A stretch of DNA of 64,000 bases from Typha latifolia (Eukaryota; Streptophyta; Magnoliopsida; Poales; Typhaceae): NCBI GenBank assembly GCA_019914945.1, contig CM034106.1:6820001-6884000 (forward strand). The letters are read 5' to 3'. The notes under the pieces were generated by a model. That model saw only the letters and a program-made list of their open reading frames with translations, had not been told where the DNA came from and did no database searches. Both the position numbers and the translations under genes were made by a program. Positions 1 through 12,833 of this stretch are shown piece by piece (within the stretch, counting starts at the first letter, position 1; each line of letters begins with the position of its first letter).

Positions 1-24
1 TAGTCAAAATTATATTCTACTAGG

Positions 25-400
25 TAGATGCAGCTTGGAAAGGAGGAGCTAATGGTGGCATTAGAATTTTTATTACATGAGTTTTGCAGAATTTGAAAGT
101 CTACAAGTATGAATTCATGGATCACTATGATGGAGCTTTAGTGGGGGATGCCCTCGCTTTGCTTTTGGGCATTAAAGAACTCTTCAAGTAGGAAGAAATG
201 CAAAATTAGTTTTCAGCTACTATTTAAATGTAGTGGAAGCAATCAATGGAGACTTCAGAAATTAATTGGTCAATCATTCAAAAAGAATGCAATGGGTATA
301 TTCACTACTTTACCTCTATTAAGGTAATCCAAATAATTATACTGCTCATCATATAGCCCGTCTTGCTATTCAGACATTTTTTTGTAAGGAATAAATTGAT
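25..400 (+). pseudogene. LINE-type RNase H domain fragment (decayed)
   Basis: Reading from about base 27 gives VDAAWKGGANGGIRIFIT and then a stop. After a frame change, bases 130-190 give GALVGDALALLLGIKELFK. This resembles the reverse-transcriptase-like RNase H domain (RVT_3 type) at the end of plant LINE polyproteins: a first strand with the VD.AWKGG motif, then the acidic helix. The acidic residue of that helix seems to be replaced (VGDALALL where family members usually have EAEALAL). Further codons resembling the distal helices (AHHIARLAI near 345-368) follow in shifted frames. Stops and shifts make it non-functional. It could also come from a host RNase H-like gene family. The 5' end lies outside the window. 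Confidence 0.5.
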
Positions 401-820
401 CCATCGTGAATTATTTGTATCAAATGTTGTGAAATAAATACTGTCTACAGGACTTTCTCTCATAAAAGAAAAAATGTAGATTAAGACATTAATTTATTTA
501 AACTAAAGAAAAATACACTAATCTTAAATTATTACCTTCTATAAAGTCGTACATATATTAAAACCTCAATTTTACCAAACACACACACACGAAGTGCCAG
601 CTAGGCAAGGGAACTACGTGGTCCCAACTCATGCCAACCTGTCCAATTCCAGCTAACGTCCGTTACGTCTCTGTCATCCGAGCCGCCTCGTTTTCGATTT
701 ATAACCGGTCCAAGTTAACGGACCATGGCCGGTATCGCCGTTACTCTTGAACGCAGCCTCGTAGCCCGCCCACCTCACAGCTCACATGCGCAGTAGTCTT
801 CTCCCAGTCCCAATTTTTTA
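401..820. other. Intergenic stretch upstream of the NOI gene
   Basis: No coding region or repeat was recognised. There is a short CA run near 580-592. From about 600 the composition turns more GC-rich towards the NOI promoter, as in many plant gene-proximal regions. Confidence 0.5.
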
Positions 821-823
821 TTC

Positions 824-938
824 TATAAATGGAAATAAAATACTACGAGCACTCCGACTACTTAAATAGGAGGCTGTTCGTCTCTCTCTCATCTCGGATT
901 CTTTAGCTTGTCTGCTTGCTTTGGTGTCGGAAGAATTC
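824..938 (+). promoter_or_regulatory. Probable core promoter and CT-rich 5' leader of the NOI gene
   Basis: TATAAAT at 824-830 lies about 109 bases before the start codon. It is followed by a CT-rich stretch (868-897) typical of plant 5' leaders. No other TATA-like motif sits closer to the start. The transcription start itself cannot be read from the sequence. Confidence 0.5.
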
Positions 939-3900
939 ATGTCGGTAAGAGTCGATTTCCCCTCATTAATTTGCGATTGTAGTGTAAATTTTGGCCTAAT
1001 TGTAATCGATTCGGGAGGATACTGTGTGATTTGTGATTGTTTTTTTTTTTGTTGAGGGGATGGGATTCATTCGATATCTGGGATTCGGTGATTTGGATTG
1101 ATGGTTTTGGAATCTTCGTAAAATCGATCATTAATGAGGTTGATTTGATTTATAATCTCTCCAATATGGCGATTATAGAGGGCTTTGTTTATAACTATTG
1201 TTTTGTGAATTGATGCTCTGATTTCGGTGCTTGGATATTTGAAGTGGATTCTATTGGTTGTATTTTAGTTTATCTTGTTGATGTTGATCTGCCTATAGTT
1301 GTCGTGATGCACTTGAAAGGGTTTTGATGGTGCAGAAGGCAAAAAAGAGGTTTTGTTCTTAATTTGGTCAACTCTTTTTGAGATGTCATTACTTATGACA
1401 GGTCTTGATGGTTGTAGAAAAGCTGCGTTATTTACGTTCTTGAATATTCTTTCCAATTGAATTTGTGCACATGATTAGAATTATTTCATAGTTTGTCATG
1501 CAGTTGTTTTTTCGTTAACATTTCCACTGGTGGCTATGGACATTCTCGCTAGAAACATGTCTGACTTTGGTAGAGATAATGATGAGCAAATTTATTATTA
1601 TCCAGAGAAATAGATGATGATTACTTGCATTCTTCTACCTCAGACTGCTTCTCTTACCCAGGCACCATTCACTTTTATTGTTGCAGCTTCTCTGTCCCTT
1701 GTACCTTTCTACTTGGTAACTCTGGACCGATGAGTTCATTATGCAATGTAGAAAATGATTTATTGTATCTTATTGGAGAAATCTCCCCAACAACCCTGCC
1801 TTCTCCCCACACCCACCCAATTGATTTCCGGTTTTCCTCCTTTCTTGATAATCGGTCATTCAATTAATGATCAGTTTGAGCATAACATAAGAATAGCCTC
1901 TCTAGTAATGGGGGTTTGACTGTCCCGATGTTTCTTCTCTTCTCCGTTGCATAAGTTCCATCTTGAATATTGTAAACTGTCTTGATCTATATCTTAGTAT
2001 TGAGGAAAGCTCACTTTTGAAACCATGTCTTTGCACATTTCCACCTCACCATTGCACAGTGAAAAAACTCAAACACGAATGCTGAACTCCCAACTTTTTA
2101 CTTTAATTACGTGAATTATTTTTCTTCATTCTTTAACTTCTTTGTATCTTTAATATACGATGGGCGCCATGTCTAATGCGTTAAGACATTCTTAAAATGA
2201 AAGCAGCACCATTAAACAAAAGAAAGAGAATACATCTCTTTGTTTGCACTTTTAAATCAAAACAGATTCTGGCTTGGTGAGCAGAAATAACAGTCAGATG
2301 AAAGAAATGGGAAGAAAGGTACCCACTAGGCATACAGGGTAAAGAGGAAATGAACACACCTTACTAGGCTGTGGGGACTGGGAAGAAAAGAAGGGGGCTT
2401 AAAGTAAGAGACAAAAGAGAAGGGAAGGGAACAACACCTCAAGGATCGATGAAAATAGAAGGAAGAGGAAAAAGACATCCATAACATATGACAGAGTGGA
2501 GCGGGCACAAGGCGCTTTTTCTTTTTAGTGATATTTCTCACATCATGTATATCTTACGATTGACTGAGGCTTCATTTATGCACATTAGGATGGACCATTT
2601 TGGACTCTTTTACATAAGGAAAAGTAGTATTTGTCCAACAATGTAAGGATTTAAAACAAGACTCTTTGAGATGAGAGCATGTAACTTAGCTAAATGAGGA
2701 TACTTCTTTGCTGTAAGGAGAAATTGGATCAAGGAGGAGCTGGCTTATCAAATAATATCAAGTGTTCTATATAAACTAGGATGTCAAATGTCTAAATAGG
2801 GTAACAATCTTTTTTTAACTCAAAGTCATGACCAGTCGCCTCCTTGGAGGTCCTCTATAAAGAACACATCTGTGTAAGAGTGAATAGTTAATCTCTTAAG
2901 CTCCTTGCTCTAAAATGTGGTTCATGCATCCATGCATAGGACTAGCAACATGTAAATTATTAAAGCCTCAGTATAATAATTTTCAAATACAACTATTCCT
3001 AGACATACAAAACTAATATTTGTATAGTGAAGTGTCTAGTTTCAAAATTATTCTTTCATCCTACCTCTTTTGATTTCCAATTTGCTTTTATATTCATCTA
3101 TTTAAGGAGTATTTTGTATCAAATGTATATGCACCCGCATATGCATCCACAAAAATATATGTGCTATCTATGAAGCATGGACACTTCAAATAGCATGCCG
3201 TGTTAGTGTCCGTGTCTGACAAATGCACCTGCATATGCATCCACATATATGCTATCTATGAAGTATGGACACTTCAAATAGCATGCCGTGTCCGTGTCCG
3301 ACACTTGTTGGACACTTATCGGACACGTGTCAGACACTTCTACAATGTATCCAATATTTAAGAAATTATAAAATAAATTCACACTCTTTGGACATTCTTG
3401 GACACTGTTAAGACATTTTTTAGGCATGAGATTTATCATAAGTTATAAAAAGTCTATAATAGAAATTATCTATTGCAAGAATTTCTTGCAAAATATAATG
3501 TAACAATCACAAGTTAGTGCATCCAAGAAAATTAATATTAATGCAAATTATTGTAAAATCATAGATTCGCCTATACCCCATCCATTATGGTTAAGTAATG
3601 ATAGTTAGTTGTTTATTCTCATAATATTGAATTGTATCGTCACATATTAGCATTTTATTTTTGACTTTGTGATATTGTACATCTTATTTTTCTCTCGTGA
3701 GTAATTTATGCATGTCTTTGTATTTAATTTACAAGTTTAGAGAAATATAATCAATAATATATATAATAGTTTTATTTATTTATTTTGCCATGTCTTAAAC
3801 TTTTATGTCCTATTCTTTTAGGATTTGTCATATCCTTGTGTCCATATCGTGTCGTATCTATGTCCGATGTCCGTGTCCGTGCTTTTTAGTGTGCTATGCA

Positions 3901-6260
3901 ATCTCTTGACCACTTGCATAATGCAGCCACCTTTTAGAACTTTACTTTATTCTCAAATTCTCATCAACAAAAATTATTTCTGGTAAATATCGAGATCTTA
4001 TTGGCAACTGTCCATCACTAAATAGACATGCTATACTTAAAAGTCACTCTTTTCCTCTGTAATCATTTTCTGCTTAGTCAGATAATTTTACATTAAGGAA
4101 GAAGTCATATGTAAAGAACAACGATGGTCGTGCCGTAAGAGAATGAGAGAAAGAGATACTCACCTTTGCCATTGTAGTCGCCGTCGCCGTTGTCGTCACC
4201 ATCGCTCGCCGATCGCCGCCTGTTTTGTGCCCTAGCCCCTAAGAGAGGAGAGATCGAGAGAGAGACTTAAGTTTTTAACCCTCTCTCTCTCTCTCGATCT
4301 CTCTGTCTTGATCTCTCCTCTCTCGGGGGCTAGGGCACGAAACAGGCAGCGATCGGAAAGCAGAAAGTGGCGAGCAGCAAGCGTCGGGCGGCGATCGGTG
4401 ATCGGCGACGAGGTCGATGGTGAGCGGTGATGCATTAGAAGGGGTGCCACGCGGCATCCTTGTGCCACGTGCCGGTACTCCGCCGACACGGTAAGTGTTT
4501 ACCGGCACGCCCCGTGCCGGTCGGCACGGCCATCCTTGGTAAAGAACATGCAAGAATATTACTGCTTCATCATTTCATTTATTTTAATTTTCTTGGATTC
4601 CTAATAGATTTCTCCTGATCTGTTATACTGAGTTCTTTTGAACTTGTTGCTATGATCTTTATGGTACTAGTTTCTACATCAATGTCTCTCTGACTTATGT
4701 GCGATAGAGTAGAAATACAATCAGTTTTTTCTCTTCCTACCTGGGATTTATTTTATTTGTTTTCTATTGTTATAATTACCTTTTGAGCTGTAATAACTAC
4801 TGGTCTCTTGAATCCCTACTACTTGTGCTTTTGAAATTGCCTTACTAAAAGTCTCTTGGGTAGGATGCCTCAAAAGTGAAAATTAATATTGTTAGTAATA
4901 TTTATCAAGTGAATATAATTAAATTAATGTGAAAATAGTTTCTGACTACAATTAAATTTGCTCTTTACCAAGAGAATGTCTAATTTGCTCTTTAAGAAAA
5001 CAATGTTTTAGTATTTGTGAATGTCCCTATAGAAGGTAAGCAATAAATTATTTTGCGGATAAGCATCAACTTCCATAGTTTCCACCACATGCTGTTTTAT
5101 TGATGAAGTGGTTGACATTAGCATGGGAAGGGATCAGTTGATTACTGCAACATATTCAGTTTTGACCACGAATAGACAATTACAAATCTATCAATAAACT
5201 TATGTCCTTCATGCGATGCACACTTATGTACAAACAGAAACTTTTACTTGCTTGGAATGTACTGAACTGTGGGAATGGAAGTATGCAGATGGAAGAAAGC
5301 ATTATGATATTTTAGAGTAATATGTTGACTTTCTGGTTGCTTCATAGATCAGGGAAGATGAATGGAACCAGGACCAATTCTTATAGACCAAAAGTAAAAA
5401 ACAAAATGCATTTTTCTTTCACTTCTCATGGAACTTAGAGGACCTAGAATATCCAAGGTAATGTGAGCATTTCTATGCTTTCCTAATTAAAAATGATGTT
5501 ATTTATCTTCAGATAATTCTTGTTGCCTATGCAGTATTTTTTTTTTCTTATTTTGTAATTTGGTAAATACGACTTTCTCATAACCTGTGAACTTGCCTTA
5601 CTGTTGTATAATTTTGGCAGGACAAAGGAAGACCGTTACCAAAGTTTGGTGAGTGGGATGTCAATGACCCTGCTTCTGCAGAGGGATTTACTGTAATCTT
5701 CAATAAAGCTAGAGATGAGAAGAAGACAGGTGGCAATGCACAAGAATCTGACTTGATAGAGAAGGAAGATCGGGGATTTAAGCATGGACCATATCCTATC
5801 AAGTCTAATTCTGTAAGTTTATTCTATTTTAGATGCTATATTCAGATTTGGAACCCTTAGTAGCTATTTGTTTCCAAATCCTTATTCGGTATAGAGAAGT
5901 TAAATGCCAGTTATGTCTCTCAATCATCTGAATAGGCATTAGAATAACCTACCAAAGAATTTTTGCGGAACTGTTTATGATGATTCTATGCCTTCTTCAT
6001 CTTCATATCCTATCCACCATTTCTGAAGAATAAAAGTTAAAAGAAAAACCATAGTCCTATTTGGAGAATAGCCACCTATGATATTTATCTGACGTTACTA
6101 GATTAATCAGTGGCACTTATGTAGTATGGCTTGCCTTTGATGCAAAATTAGAACGTCTGTTTAGAGTTTTCTGTTCTGCAGTTCAGTTGTTACCATGAGC
6201 TCCTTTGATATGCAGAAGAAGTGGTTTTGTTGCATGCAACCAAGTACAGCTGAATCCTGA
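939..6260 (+). CDS. NOI/RIN4-family small immune-signalling protein, three exons
   Basis: Exons are 939-944 (Met-Ser), 5621-5812 and 6216-6260, all with GT/AG borders and phase-0 junctions, giving 80 aa. Residues 3-33 hold the NOI (nitrate-induced) core, with PKFGEWDVNDPASAEGFTV and then FNKARDEKK. The C-terminus (residues 67-80) begins KKWFCCMQP; the adjacent cysteines are the usual acylation site that anchors the family to the plasma membrane. The PKFGEWD segment matches the cleavage consensus of the bacterial protease AvrRpt2 known from RIN4. The length fits the short NOI proteins rather than full RIN4, which has two NOI domains. A first coding exon of only two codons followed by a long intron is usual for the family. 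Intron 1 (945-5620, 4676 bases) carries transposon insertions, but both splice sites look intact. The gene appears functional; the exact paralogue cannot be assigned. Confidence 0.93.
3125..3895. repeat. Short tandem duplication plus GGACAC-rich inverted ends inside NOI intron 1
   Basis: Bases 3131-3220 and 3225-3300 are two copies of the same block (GCACCYGCATATGCATCCAC, then ATGGACACTTCAAATAGCA). Near 3850-3895 the complementary motif (GATGTCCGTGTCCGTGC) appears in opposite orientation. This suggests the ends of a small non-autonomous DNA element whose left end was duplicated. No clean target duplication was found, so the class is uncertain. Confidence 0.4.
4121..4538. mobile_element. Mutator-type MITE in NOI intron 1, GC-rich with a central hairpin
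   Basis: The element is flanked by a perfect 10-bp direct repeat, GTAAAGAACA, at 4111-4120 and 4539-4548. Its termini are imperfect inverted repeats: left ACGATGGTCGTGCCG, and right, read on the other strand, AAGGATGGCCGTGCCG. The target-duplication length of 9-10 bp points to the Mutator superfamily. The middle is a long imperfect palindrome: arms at about 4202-4266 and 4300-4356 contain the same GATCG, CCTAGCCCC and CTCTCTCGATC blocks inverted around a CT tract. The 418-base element is far richer in GC than the surrounding intron. No transposase is encoded. Confidence 0.75.
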
Positions 6261-7060
6261 TGATCAAGCTTCTTAAAAATGTAAGACTAGGATTATGGAA
6301 ATGTTTCTGTTTTGCAAAACTTTTCTGAAGGAATGAGACATTATTTGTGGCAGCGTGGGCAGTTGAAATTTCTTTGCAGTTACTGGGTCAAGGCAAGATG
6401 ATGTGGAGGGGTGATGGAGGGGGTTGGAGCATGGAACAAGTAAATGTTTTATATTGATGTAATTATATGATATATAGTGGAAGACATATGAAGCTAATTT
6501 TGCCTATTGTATTTTCCATCTTATATTGGAGCGTGCTGGTTTTGTTTCTTTAAGCATTTTACTCGGTCTGTCTGTGCACAATGACTGATGATTTTATCAG
6601 TTTGCTGTTTGTTCTACCTTTCTGGACAAGAAGTGTTATGTTTTGTGGTGTGCTGTCAGTCATTATTCTGTTGTTGTGGTGTGTTTTTATTTGAACATTA
6701 TAATTGTTAATATCCTTTGAGTAGTACTGTCAGCTTCAGTAATAAATATGGATTACCCTTAAAAATTCGGTACAATCTTTGTGCTTGGGTGGAGGGATCG
6801 TGCCCCTCTTTTCGTCACTTCTAGAAGGCTTGCCTGATGGTTGAGGGAAGTTAGAACTTGTGTTGTTAGATAAGAACAATCACAAAAGCTGTCCAAGATT
6901 GGAATAACTGGGACCTGGAATGCTTCATCTTAGAGTCAGAATCATTCAGTGAATTGATCTTCTGGGAGAATAAAATGAAATTTGTGAGTTTATATATTCC
7001 TCCTCTTGGTGGCTATTTTTTCTAATATGTATTTTGATGTAGTCTAGAGCCTGGAGAGAA
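6261..7060 (+). other. NOI 3' UTR and downstream intergenic sequence
   Basis: No further coding exon is seen after the TGA at 6258-6260. An AATAAA hexamer at 6741-6746 in T-rich sequence is a candidate poly(A) signal, though plant signals are too degenerate to be sure. Nothing else was recognised. Confidence 0.35.
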
Positions 7061-8045
7061 GTAGCTCTATCGACAAGTCATACAGAATTGAATTAGATTT
7101 TTGTGCCGAAGCTGTTCGTGCTGTGAGTCATGCTAATTCTTGTATGTAGTTTCTATTGTTCTGAATGTGCCTTTTTCATGTAAAGTTAGGACATGAGATC
7201 AACATTTTGAGCGTATTATGGAGAGTCGATGATTTGTTGAGATGAAGTCTTAAGAAGCTGGGAATTTTCTTTTAAGGGAGAAAGGACCATAACTTAAAAA
7301 TCATGAGAATGGCTGAACTCGAATCAAGGATAGATGATTATAGTGATTTTTTTTTTAAGTAATAATTATTGTGATATTTTTGTATATTAATATGTCAAGG
7401 AGCCTAAAGTTTGAGATGGAGGTTTTATACAAGAAGGAATTCATGTCTTGCAAAAACAAAGGAAAGATAATTGGCTACAGGCAAGGCTTCAAGTTTATTA
7501 ATCCTGATATTTATAATGTTGAGATTTCAATGGATGCACTTCACTAAATTAAGAGTATCGGCTTGAATGAATTATTTTTGTGGTTTAGGTTCTAAGATTT
7601 AGAAAAATGACTCGGGTTGTTAACATAATTCATCATAACCTTAAAATTTTAAACCATCAAACTGATCATTGTGTTAATATTTTGAAGTTTAAGAAGTACA
7701 TACTAATATCTTGTTACATTCAAGTCATCAACAACTTAATTTCCAGAATTAGCAAGTACAGGTTCAACACCGAAGCTTCACTTTTTGGCTGGGGAGTTTA
7801 AGATCAGACGGGCCCAAAACATTCAAAATGTTTAACATCAGTAGTTCTTGAAGATGAAAAAGAAAAGGAGACAGACAACATAGCATGTTGTTTGAGCTTT
7901 GCTAGGGTTCTGTTAGCCGTTTCCTCCTACTTTATGTTGGTCTTTTGGGCCCCTAGGAAGGTGATCGTCCCCTTCTCAGTCAGGGTCTCCTTCAAAGTTC
8001 AAATTGGGAAGGGGTACTGGGTCAACTTTTGATCCGAATAGATAG
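7061..8045. repeat. Duplicated segment, copy A
   Basis: This segment aligns over its whole length with 45158-45677 plus 48977-49411. Shared blocks include GTAGCTCTATYGACAAGTCA at the left end, CATGCTAATTCTTGTATGTAG, and GGTACTGGGTCAA near the right end. Differences are scattered substitutions and short indels. Copy A has no insertion at the point where copy B carries a solo LTR. It encodes nothing recognisable. Confidence 0.85.
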
Positions 8046-8348
8046 AGCAGTGATATCCCTCTATAGCCCCTCTTCCCTCAAGCCATCTTGGCTTTTACCT
8101 AGTAGAACTTGCTCCTCTCTGATGCCTTGTCTCTGAGATGCCCAAGAAGGATGGACGAGTGCATCACCTTGGAATGGGACTCTATGATGGCTATCCTCGA
8201 CGGCCTTTCTCTATCAATCGAACTCTGTGAGAGTTTTCTTTTGGAGGACGACCACGACCTCACTCCTTCGCTAGTGTCCTTTCATTGGACACCACTAGGG
8301 TGGATTAGGCAAACAATTGTTTGAAAAACTTTATTATGCCTGGCCAAC
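8046..8348. other. Unique sequence between copy A and the LTR element
   Basis: A 71-codon open frame at 8109-8324 (+) has no recognisable motif and is probably chance. This stretch has no counterpart in copy B. The last five bases (8344-8348, CCAAC) are the target duplication of the next element. Confidence 0.4.
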
Positions 8349-9547
8349 TATGACACCCCGAATATGAGAATATGATAGTCGTGAATCTCTAACATAAAAT
8401 CTAGAGAAATATGAAAACCTAAATAATAAGTCCTTATGAGCTATTAAATTCTTGCAAAATAATAATGGATTGACATGGCAAAAATGATACTCAACCTTTA
8501 GTGTCCTGGCAAATTAAATTCATGCAAACTAATAAGTCCTTATGAACTAAACGCTTAGCAAGTAACACACTCTACTATAGAAAACAGATTATAATGATAC
8601 ATATAAGTGGTCTTAGAAAATAAATAATTTTTTTATCTCTTGTACTAAATTTCAAAATCCAATATATGCTAAATTAAATTATAAATTATTCATAATATCT
8701 CATATTAAATAAAATAATATAAAATAAATTGATTTACACTAAAAATGTACTATCATGGAAACTCGCCAAAAATAAAATATAATATTAAATATTTTTAGAA
8801 ATCCAAAATTTCATTAATGAAATATTTTTAATTTATATTTTACTTTCTAGAAATAAAATAAATATTAAATATTTTCAGAAATCTGAAACTCCTTTAAATT
8901 GAAATATTTCTAATCAGTTAGAAATATAAAAATCGTCATCCCTTTTTATTCTAAAAATAATAAATCTGAAAATAATATTAATAGCTCTAATTCTTTAATG
9001 AAAATTCTTAAAATAATAAATTTCTTGATTTTTAAATCATGTAGAATAATTGACATCATTATATCAAAATTGTTTATCTCATAAAATTGCATATGATAGA
9101 AATAAATAAAAAGAGATATATTTCAATTAATCAACTCTATTTTTAGAATAATAAAAATTTAAGAAAATATGAATAGTAACTTGTCTTGATTGCTCAATTT
9201 AAAAATAATCTAATTTTCACATCTTAACTATAATTTGCACTTTGGTACTATTAGTTCTCCCTTTCTTTTATGACTTTTTTCCTCCTAATCTCCATACTAT
9301 AACACTGCTACAGTGCCACCCCTACCTTCTTACTCCTATCTAGAATTTTATTGTAGGCTCCCTTTTTTATAGTTAAAAAATATATAATAAAAGTCCTGCT
9401 AGAATAGGGATTTTAATATCTCAAAATATACCTAAAAATTTAATTTGATATAATCCAAATCCTAAAATATAAAAGATAAAACGAAATTCCTTATAATCTA
9501 AATGATTATTTCTATTTATTTATATTTCAAAATTCTAAGTTGTTAAA
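8349..9547. repeat. Left LTR of the 8.3-14.8 kb element
   Basis: It aligns with 12853-14785 (shared blocks include ATAATGATACATATAAGT, TTATCTCTTGTACTAAATTTC and CATCATCCCTTTTTATTC-like sequence). It lacks a block of about 620 bases present in the right LTR at about 13310-13935. It ends near CTAAGTTGTTA, against CACGTTGTTACA on the right. Confidence 0.75.
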
Positions 9548-11322
9548 TTCTACCCAACTTCAAATAAGTTTCTGTCATTGAAACATTAAAACTTCAATAA
9601 ATAATCATGATCAATTTATTTCTATAGTATTGATTCTTGAATCAACTGACATTCAAATAAATATATCAAATTTCTACCAAATATTTAAAATTTTCAAACA
9701 TGTCAAATAATCTTCATATAACTCATTACTCTCATTTAACAAAATATCCAAAAGATAGCATTAAAGGCCTTTTCTTTTTTTTCACCAATGAAACTTGCAA
9801 ATTTGAAATTTTTTTCTTCTCCTTTTCTTTCTATTACTCATCGAAATAGATTCTATCATCAATACAAGAGTCAAAAGATGAAACCAATAAACATAGACCT
9901 TCTATACAATTTTATGAAATTTAAATTGTTATGATTCTAATTGACAGATATTGATAATAATTTCAAAAGATATTGTCATTAAATATATATATATAACTTG
10001 CTGATTCAGTTCCTCTAGAGATTTCTCACATAATTCTTAATATTTGAATCATAAATTGATCGCCTATATAATTTATCAAAGGTATATAGAGAGGAAAGGA
10101 AATTTTCGATCCATTAATAAGATCAATAATATTCATAATATCTCTTTCCATATATCATCATTAATACTAAAATATAAATCATACGTCATCCTGGTATCAT
10201 CTCCTCAATAGTAAGTTGACCTAATATTCTCCTCCAACTATAATATAAGTCATCCACAAACTAGCTAAACATATTTCATCTAAAATATGTTCTCATTTTG
10301 ACATTATATTTATAAATCAAAATTCTAATGACTCATCTATCATAGGAAATTATCTTAGTCATAACATTAGTAACGAATTATTTTGTTCTCGACAAAATTT
10401 ACATCAACATTCAAATGAGTAATAATATACTTTATCAAGTAATCAATTTAGACTAAAAATCTCACTTGTGCTTCCTTTAAATTATTGATATTATATGATC
10501 AATATAAATTCATCTTTCCAAAATAAAAATTAGATCATCTAAAAATTTTCCACAACTCTATAAATAGTGTCTTTAAGGACATCGTGTTATGCTATTATTT
10601 AACACATCTAGGTACTCATGTTAATCAAGTCTACACAAAAATTTGTAATATCATATTAAATTAAAAAGTTAAATATAATTACTTCCTTTTGCACATTCAC
10701 ATTACTAACCGTTTTCAAATTAATCCTCAATCTCAAAATACAATCTTAATATTAGGAATTTTATCTATATAATATTCTCATTCAAGTATCATTTTTCCCA
10801 ATTTGTATAATTTTCTTATTCTATAATTTCAATGTATCAATCACATAAAATTTCAAAATATAATAATCTAAACATAAGTTCAAGTATCTTCCAACTATCA
10901 TAGTCAAATCTCATTCTTTTTAATCCAAAATACAAGATTCAAATCCTCAAATATAATTCAATTAGATGAATTTATGAAGTAATAATCCAAAAATAATTTC
11001 AATTATCTTCAAACATCAAAAATCAAATATGTGTCACTTTCTAGAAATGACTGGATCTTCAGTGGAATACTATAACACCAAATCCAAAAATAGTCATATG
11101 ATTTTTATTTATCTCGATAATATTGCTCATAATCATTAGAAATAAATCTATGTTCTACGCTTCTGCTAGCTACTCTGATAATCACATACTATATTGATCT
11201 AACTATCTGACTTGAATGATTTTATAAGAAAATATCCGTAAACTAAATCTTGACTATTCAATCTTAAGGACTCTGAGTACCGAATCTCCACAATGAAACT
11301 ACTAGGTAGATTAAAAGCGTAG
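9548..11322. other. AT-rich internal region of the LTR element
   Basis: No open frame with recognisable motifs is present on either strand. The composition is strongly AT-biased with many short homopolymers. GTAG at 11319-11322 is the left target repeat of the nested element. Confidence 0.5.
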
Positions 11323-11568
11323 TGTCACGGACAAAGTCCCTCAACTTTCAAGTAGCAAAGTTAAGTCAGTCGTTCGCTTCACAAGCGATGCACCTGTTTC
11401 TGGATTGCGACAAAGCAAAGACAAGCAAAATACAAAGTTTGGCAAATAAGATTGCGATTCTTTATTGATTGGAAAGGAAGTTACAAGACATGCCAACGAC
11501 AAGAAAATTAAAGGGGCAGGATAGCCATCGAGGGCAAAATGAACACCATTGAACCAGTGGCACTTCGG

Positions 11569-12140
11569 CATATCACCTTGCCAAAGAGTGGCATCGGAAT
11601 GCAGAGATTACCAAAGCCTATCTTGAGAAGGCAGCACAAAAGATGAAGTGGGCGGACAAGAATAGAAGGCCGTGGGACTTTAAGAAAGGCGATTTGGTGC
11701 TGGTCAAGCTTCAACCGACATTGCTCAAGTTCTTTCGCAAGGTGCATAAAGGACTTGCTCGCAAATATGAAAGCTCTTTTCCTGTCATCAACAAAGTAGG
11801 CAATGTGTCCTACCGAGTGCAACTTTCGGCTTTGCTTAAAATCCATCCTCTTTTCCATGTGAGTTGCCTCAAAGCGTATCATGCCGATCGCGAAGACCCT
11901 TCTCGCAATGTGTCAAGCCGGCCAAACCCCACAACGGCGTCGCTTGAAAGGCAAGTTGACACCATCTTAGCAGGTAGAGTGCGGACTCTACCCAATGGAG
12001 CTACAAAGACCGAATACTTGGTCAAATGGAAGAATCTTCCAATGTCAGAAGCTAGTTGGGAACTTGAAGAAACTCTACGGCATGAAGAAGACAAAGTTCA
12101 AGCCTACCGAAAGAAGAACTTGGCGAGCACGTCAAGATGA
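11569..12140 (+). pseudogene. Ty3/Gypsy integrase C-terminus with chromodomain (5'-truncated)
   Basis: The open frame starts within the integrase C-terminal region. It reads YHLAKEWHRNAEITKAYLEK, then the GDLVLVKL motif, then HPLFHVSCLK at about 11845-11875. The chromodomain follows (EYLVKWKNLPMSEASWE, about 12010-12062). Chromodomain-bearing integrases define the chromovirus branch of Gypsy elements and steer integration to marked chromatin. The frame is uninterrupted from 11643 to 12140, but everything upstream (gag, protease, RT, integrase core) is missing, because the inverted LTR fragment abuts at 11568. The stop is followed within about 70 bases by the polypurine tract and LTR, the normal 3' order. 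Confidence 0.85.
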
Positions 12141-12208
12141 AGTCAAGCATCATGGTAGCAGTCGAAGATCACCTCGACGAGGACGTCGAGAGTCTAAGTG
12201 GGGGAGTC

Positions 12209-12833
12209 TGTTAGGACCGTTTTGTTTGCAATGTCGGTCCTATTGTATTTTTCGCTTTTTGAGTATGTAAATGGGATACCAACCCCATGTCTTTTGCATA
12301 TTTTTGAGTGTCTTTTGGTTTCCTTCAAGAGGTCCTTGCGAAGCAACCTTGGGATCGCAATATTAGTGTCGTCGCAACACTAGTTTGGATTTTTCCCTGC
12401 ACGTGATTATAAAACTCATGGGCCAAAACTCAAATGGGGCTTACTTTCAAAACGTAACGCCCCACAAGACCTTTGAACCCCTTGGGTTGCAAAATTGGGG
12501 ATGCTCATACTTAGTAGTATAGGAGAACTATCGAGAAGCATTAAGTGAGCCAGCTTCGCAACCGAAGTGCCACTGGTTCAGTGGTGTTCATTTTGCCCTC
12601 GATGGCTATCCTGCCCCTTTAATTTTCTCGTCGTTGGCATGTCTTGTAACTTCCCTTCCAATTAATAAAGAATCGCAATCTTGTTTGTCAAACTTTGTAT
12701 TTTGCTTGTCTTTGCTTTGTCGCAATCCAAAAACAGGTGTATCGCTTGTAAAGCGAATGGCTGACTTAACTTTGCTACTTGAAAGTTGAGTGCCGCGCAG
12801 TCGTTGTCTATCTCGAAGACTTTGTCCGTGACA
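12209..12833 (+). repeat. 3' LTR of the nested chromovirus remnant
   Basis: It begins TGTTAGGACC directly after the purine tract at 12196-12208 and ends GTCCGTGACA. The last 270 bases recur inverted at 11323-11568. Confidence 0.75.

Larger units (their letters stand above)
11323..12833 (+). mobile_element. Rearranged chromovirus remnant with inverted LTR ends
   Basis: The right end is a complete-looking LTR, 12209-12833, starting TGTTAGGACCG and ending CCGTGACA. It is preceded by a purine tract (AAGTGGGGGAG). The left end (11323-11568) is the reverse complement of the last ~270 bases of that LTR, minus about 30 bases near the tip. So both outer ends read TGTCACGGACAAAG inward, and the insert is flanked by GTAG on each side (11319-11322, 12834-12837). 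Between them lies only the 3' end of a Ty3/Gypsy pol gene. The structure suggests inversion or autointegration during or after insertion. Confidence 0.7.

Noticed and set aside
1265..2541. Small frames in the NOI first intron
   Set aside because: Intronic, short, no motif, and some pair as sense/antisense shadows.
4275..4553. 85- and 92-codon minus-strand frames
   Set aside because: They lie inside the GC-rich MITE hairpin, overlap each other and lack motifs.
8109..8324. 71-codon plus-strand frame upstream of the LTR element
   Set aside because: No recognised domain and no counterpart in copy B; kept only as a remark.
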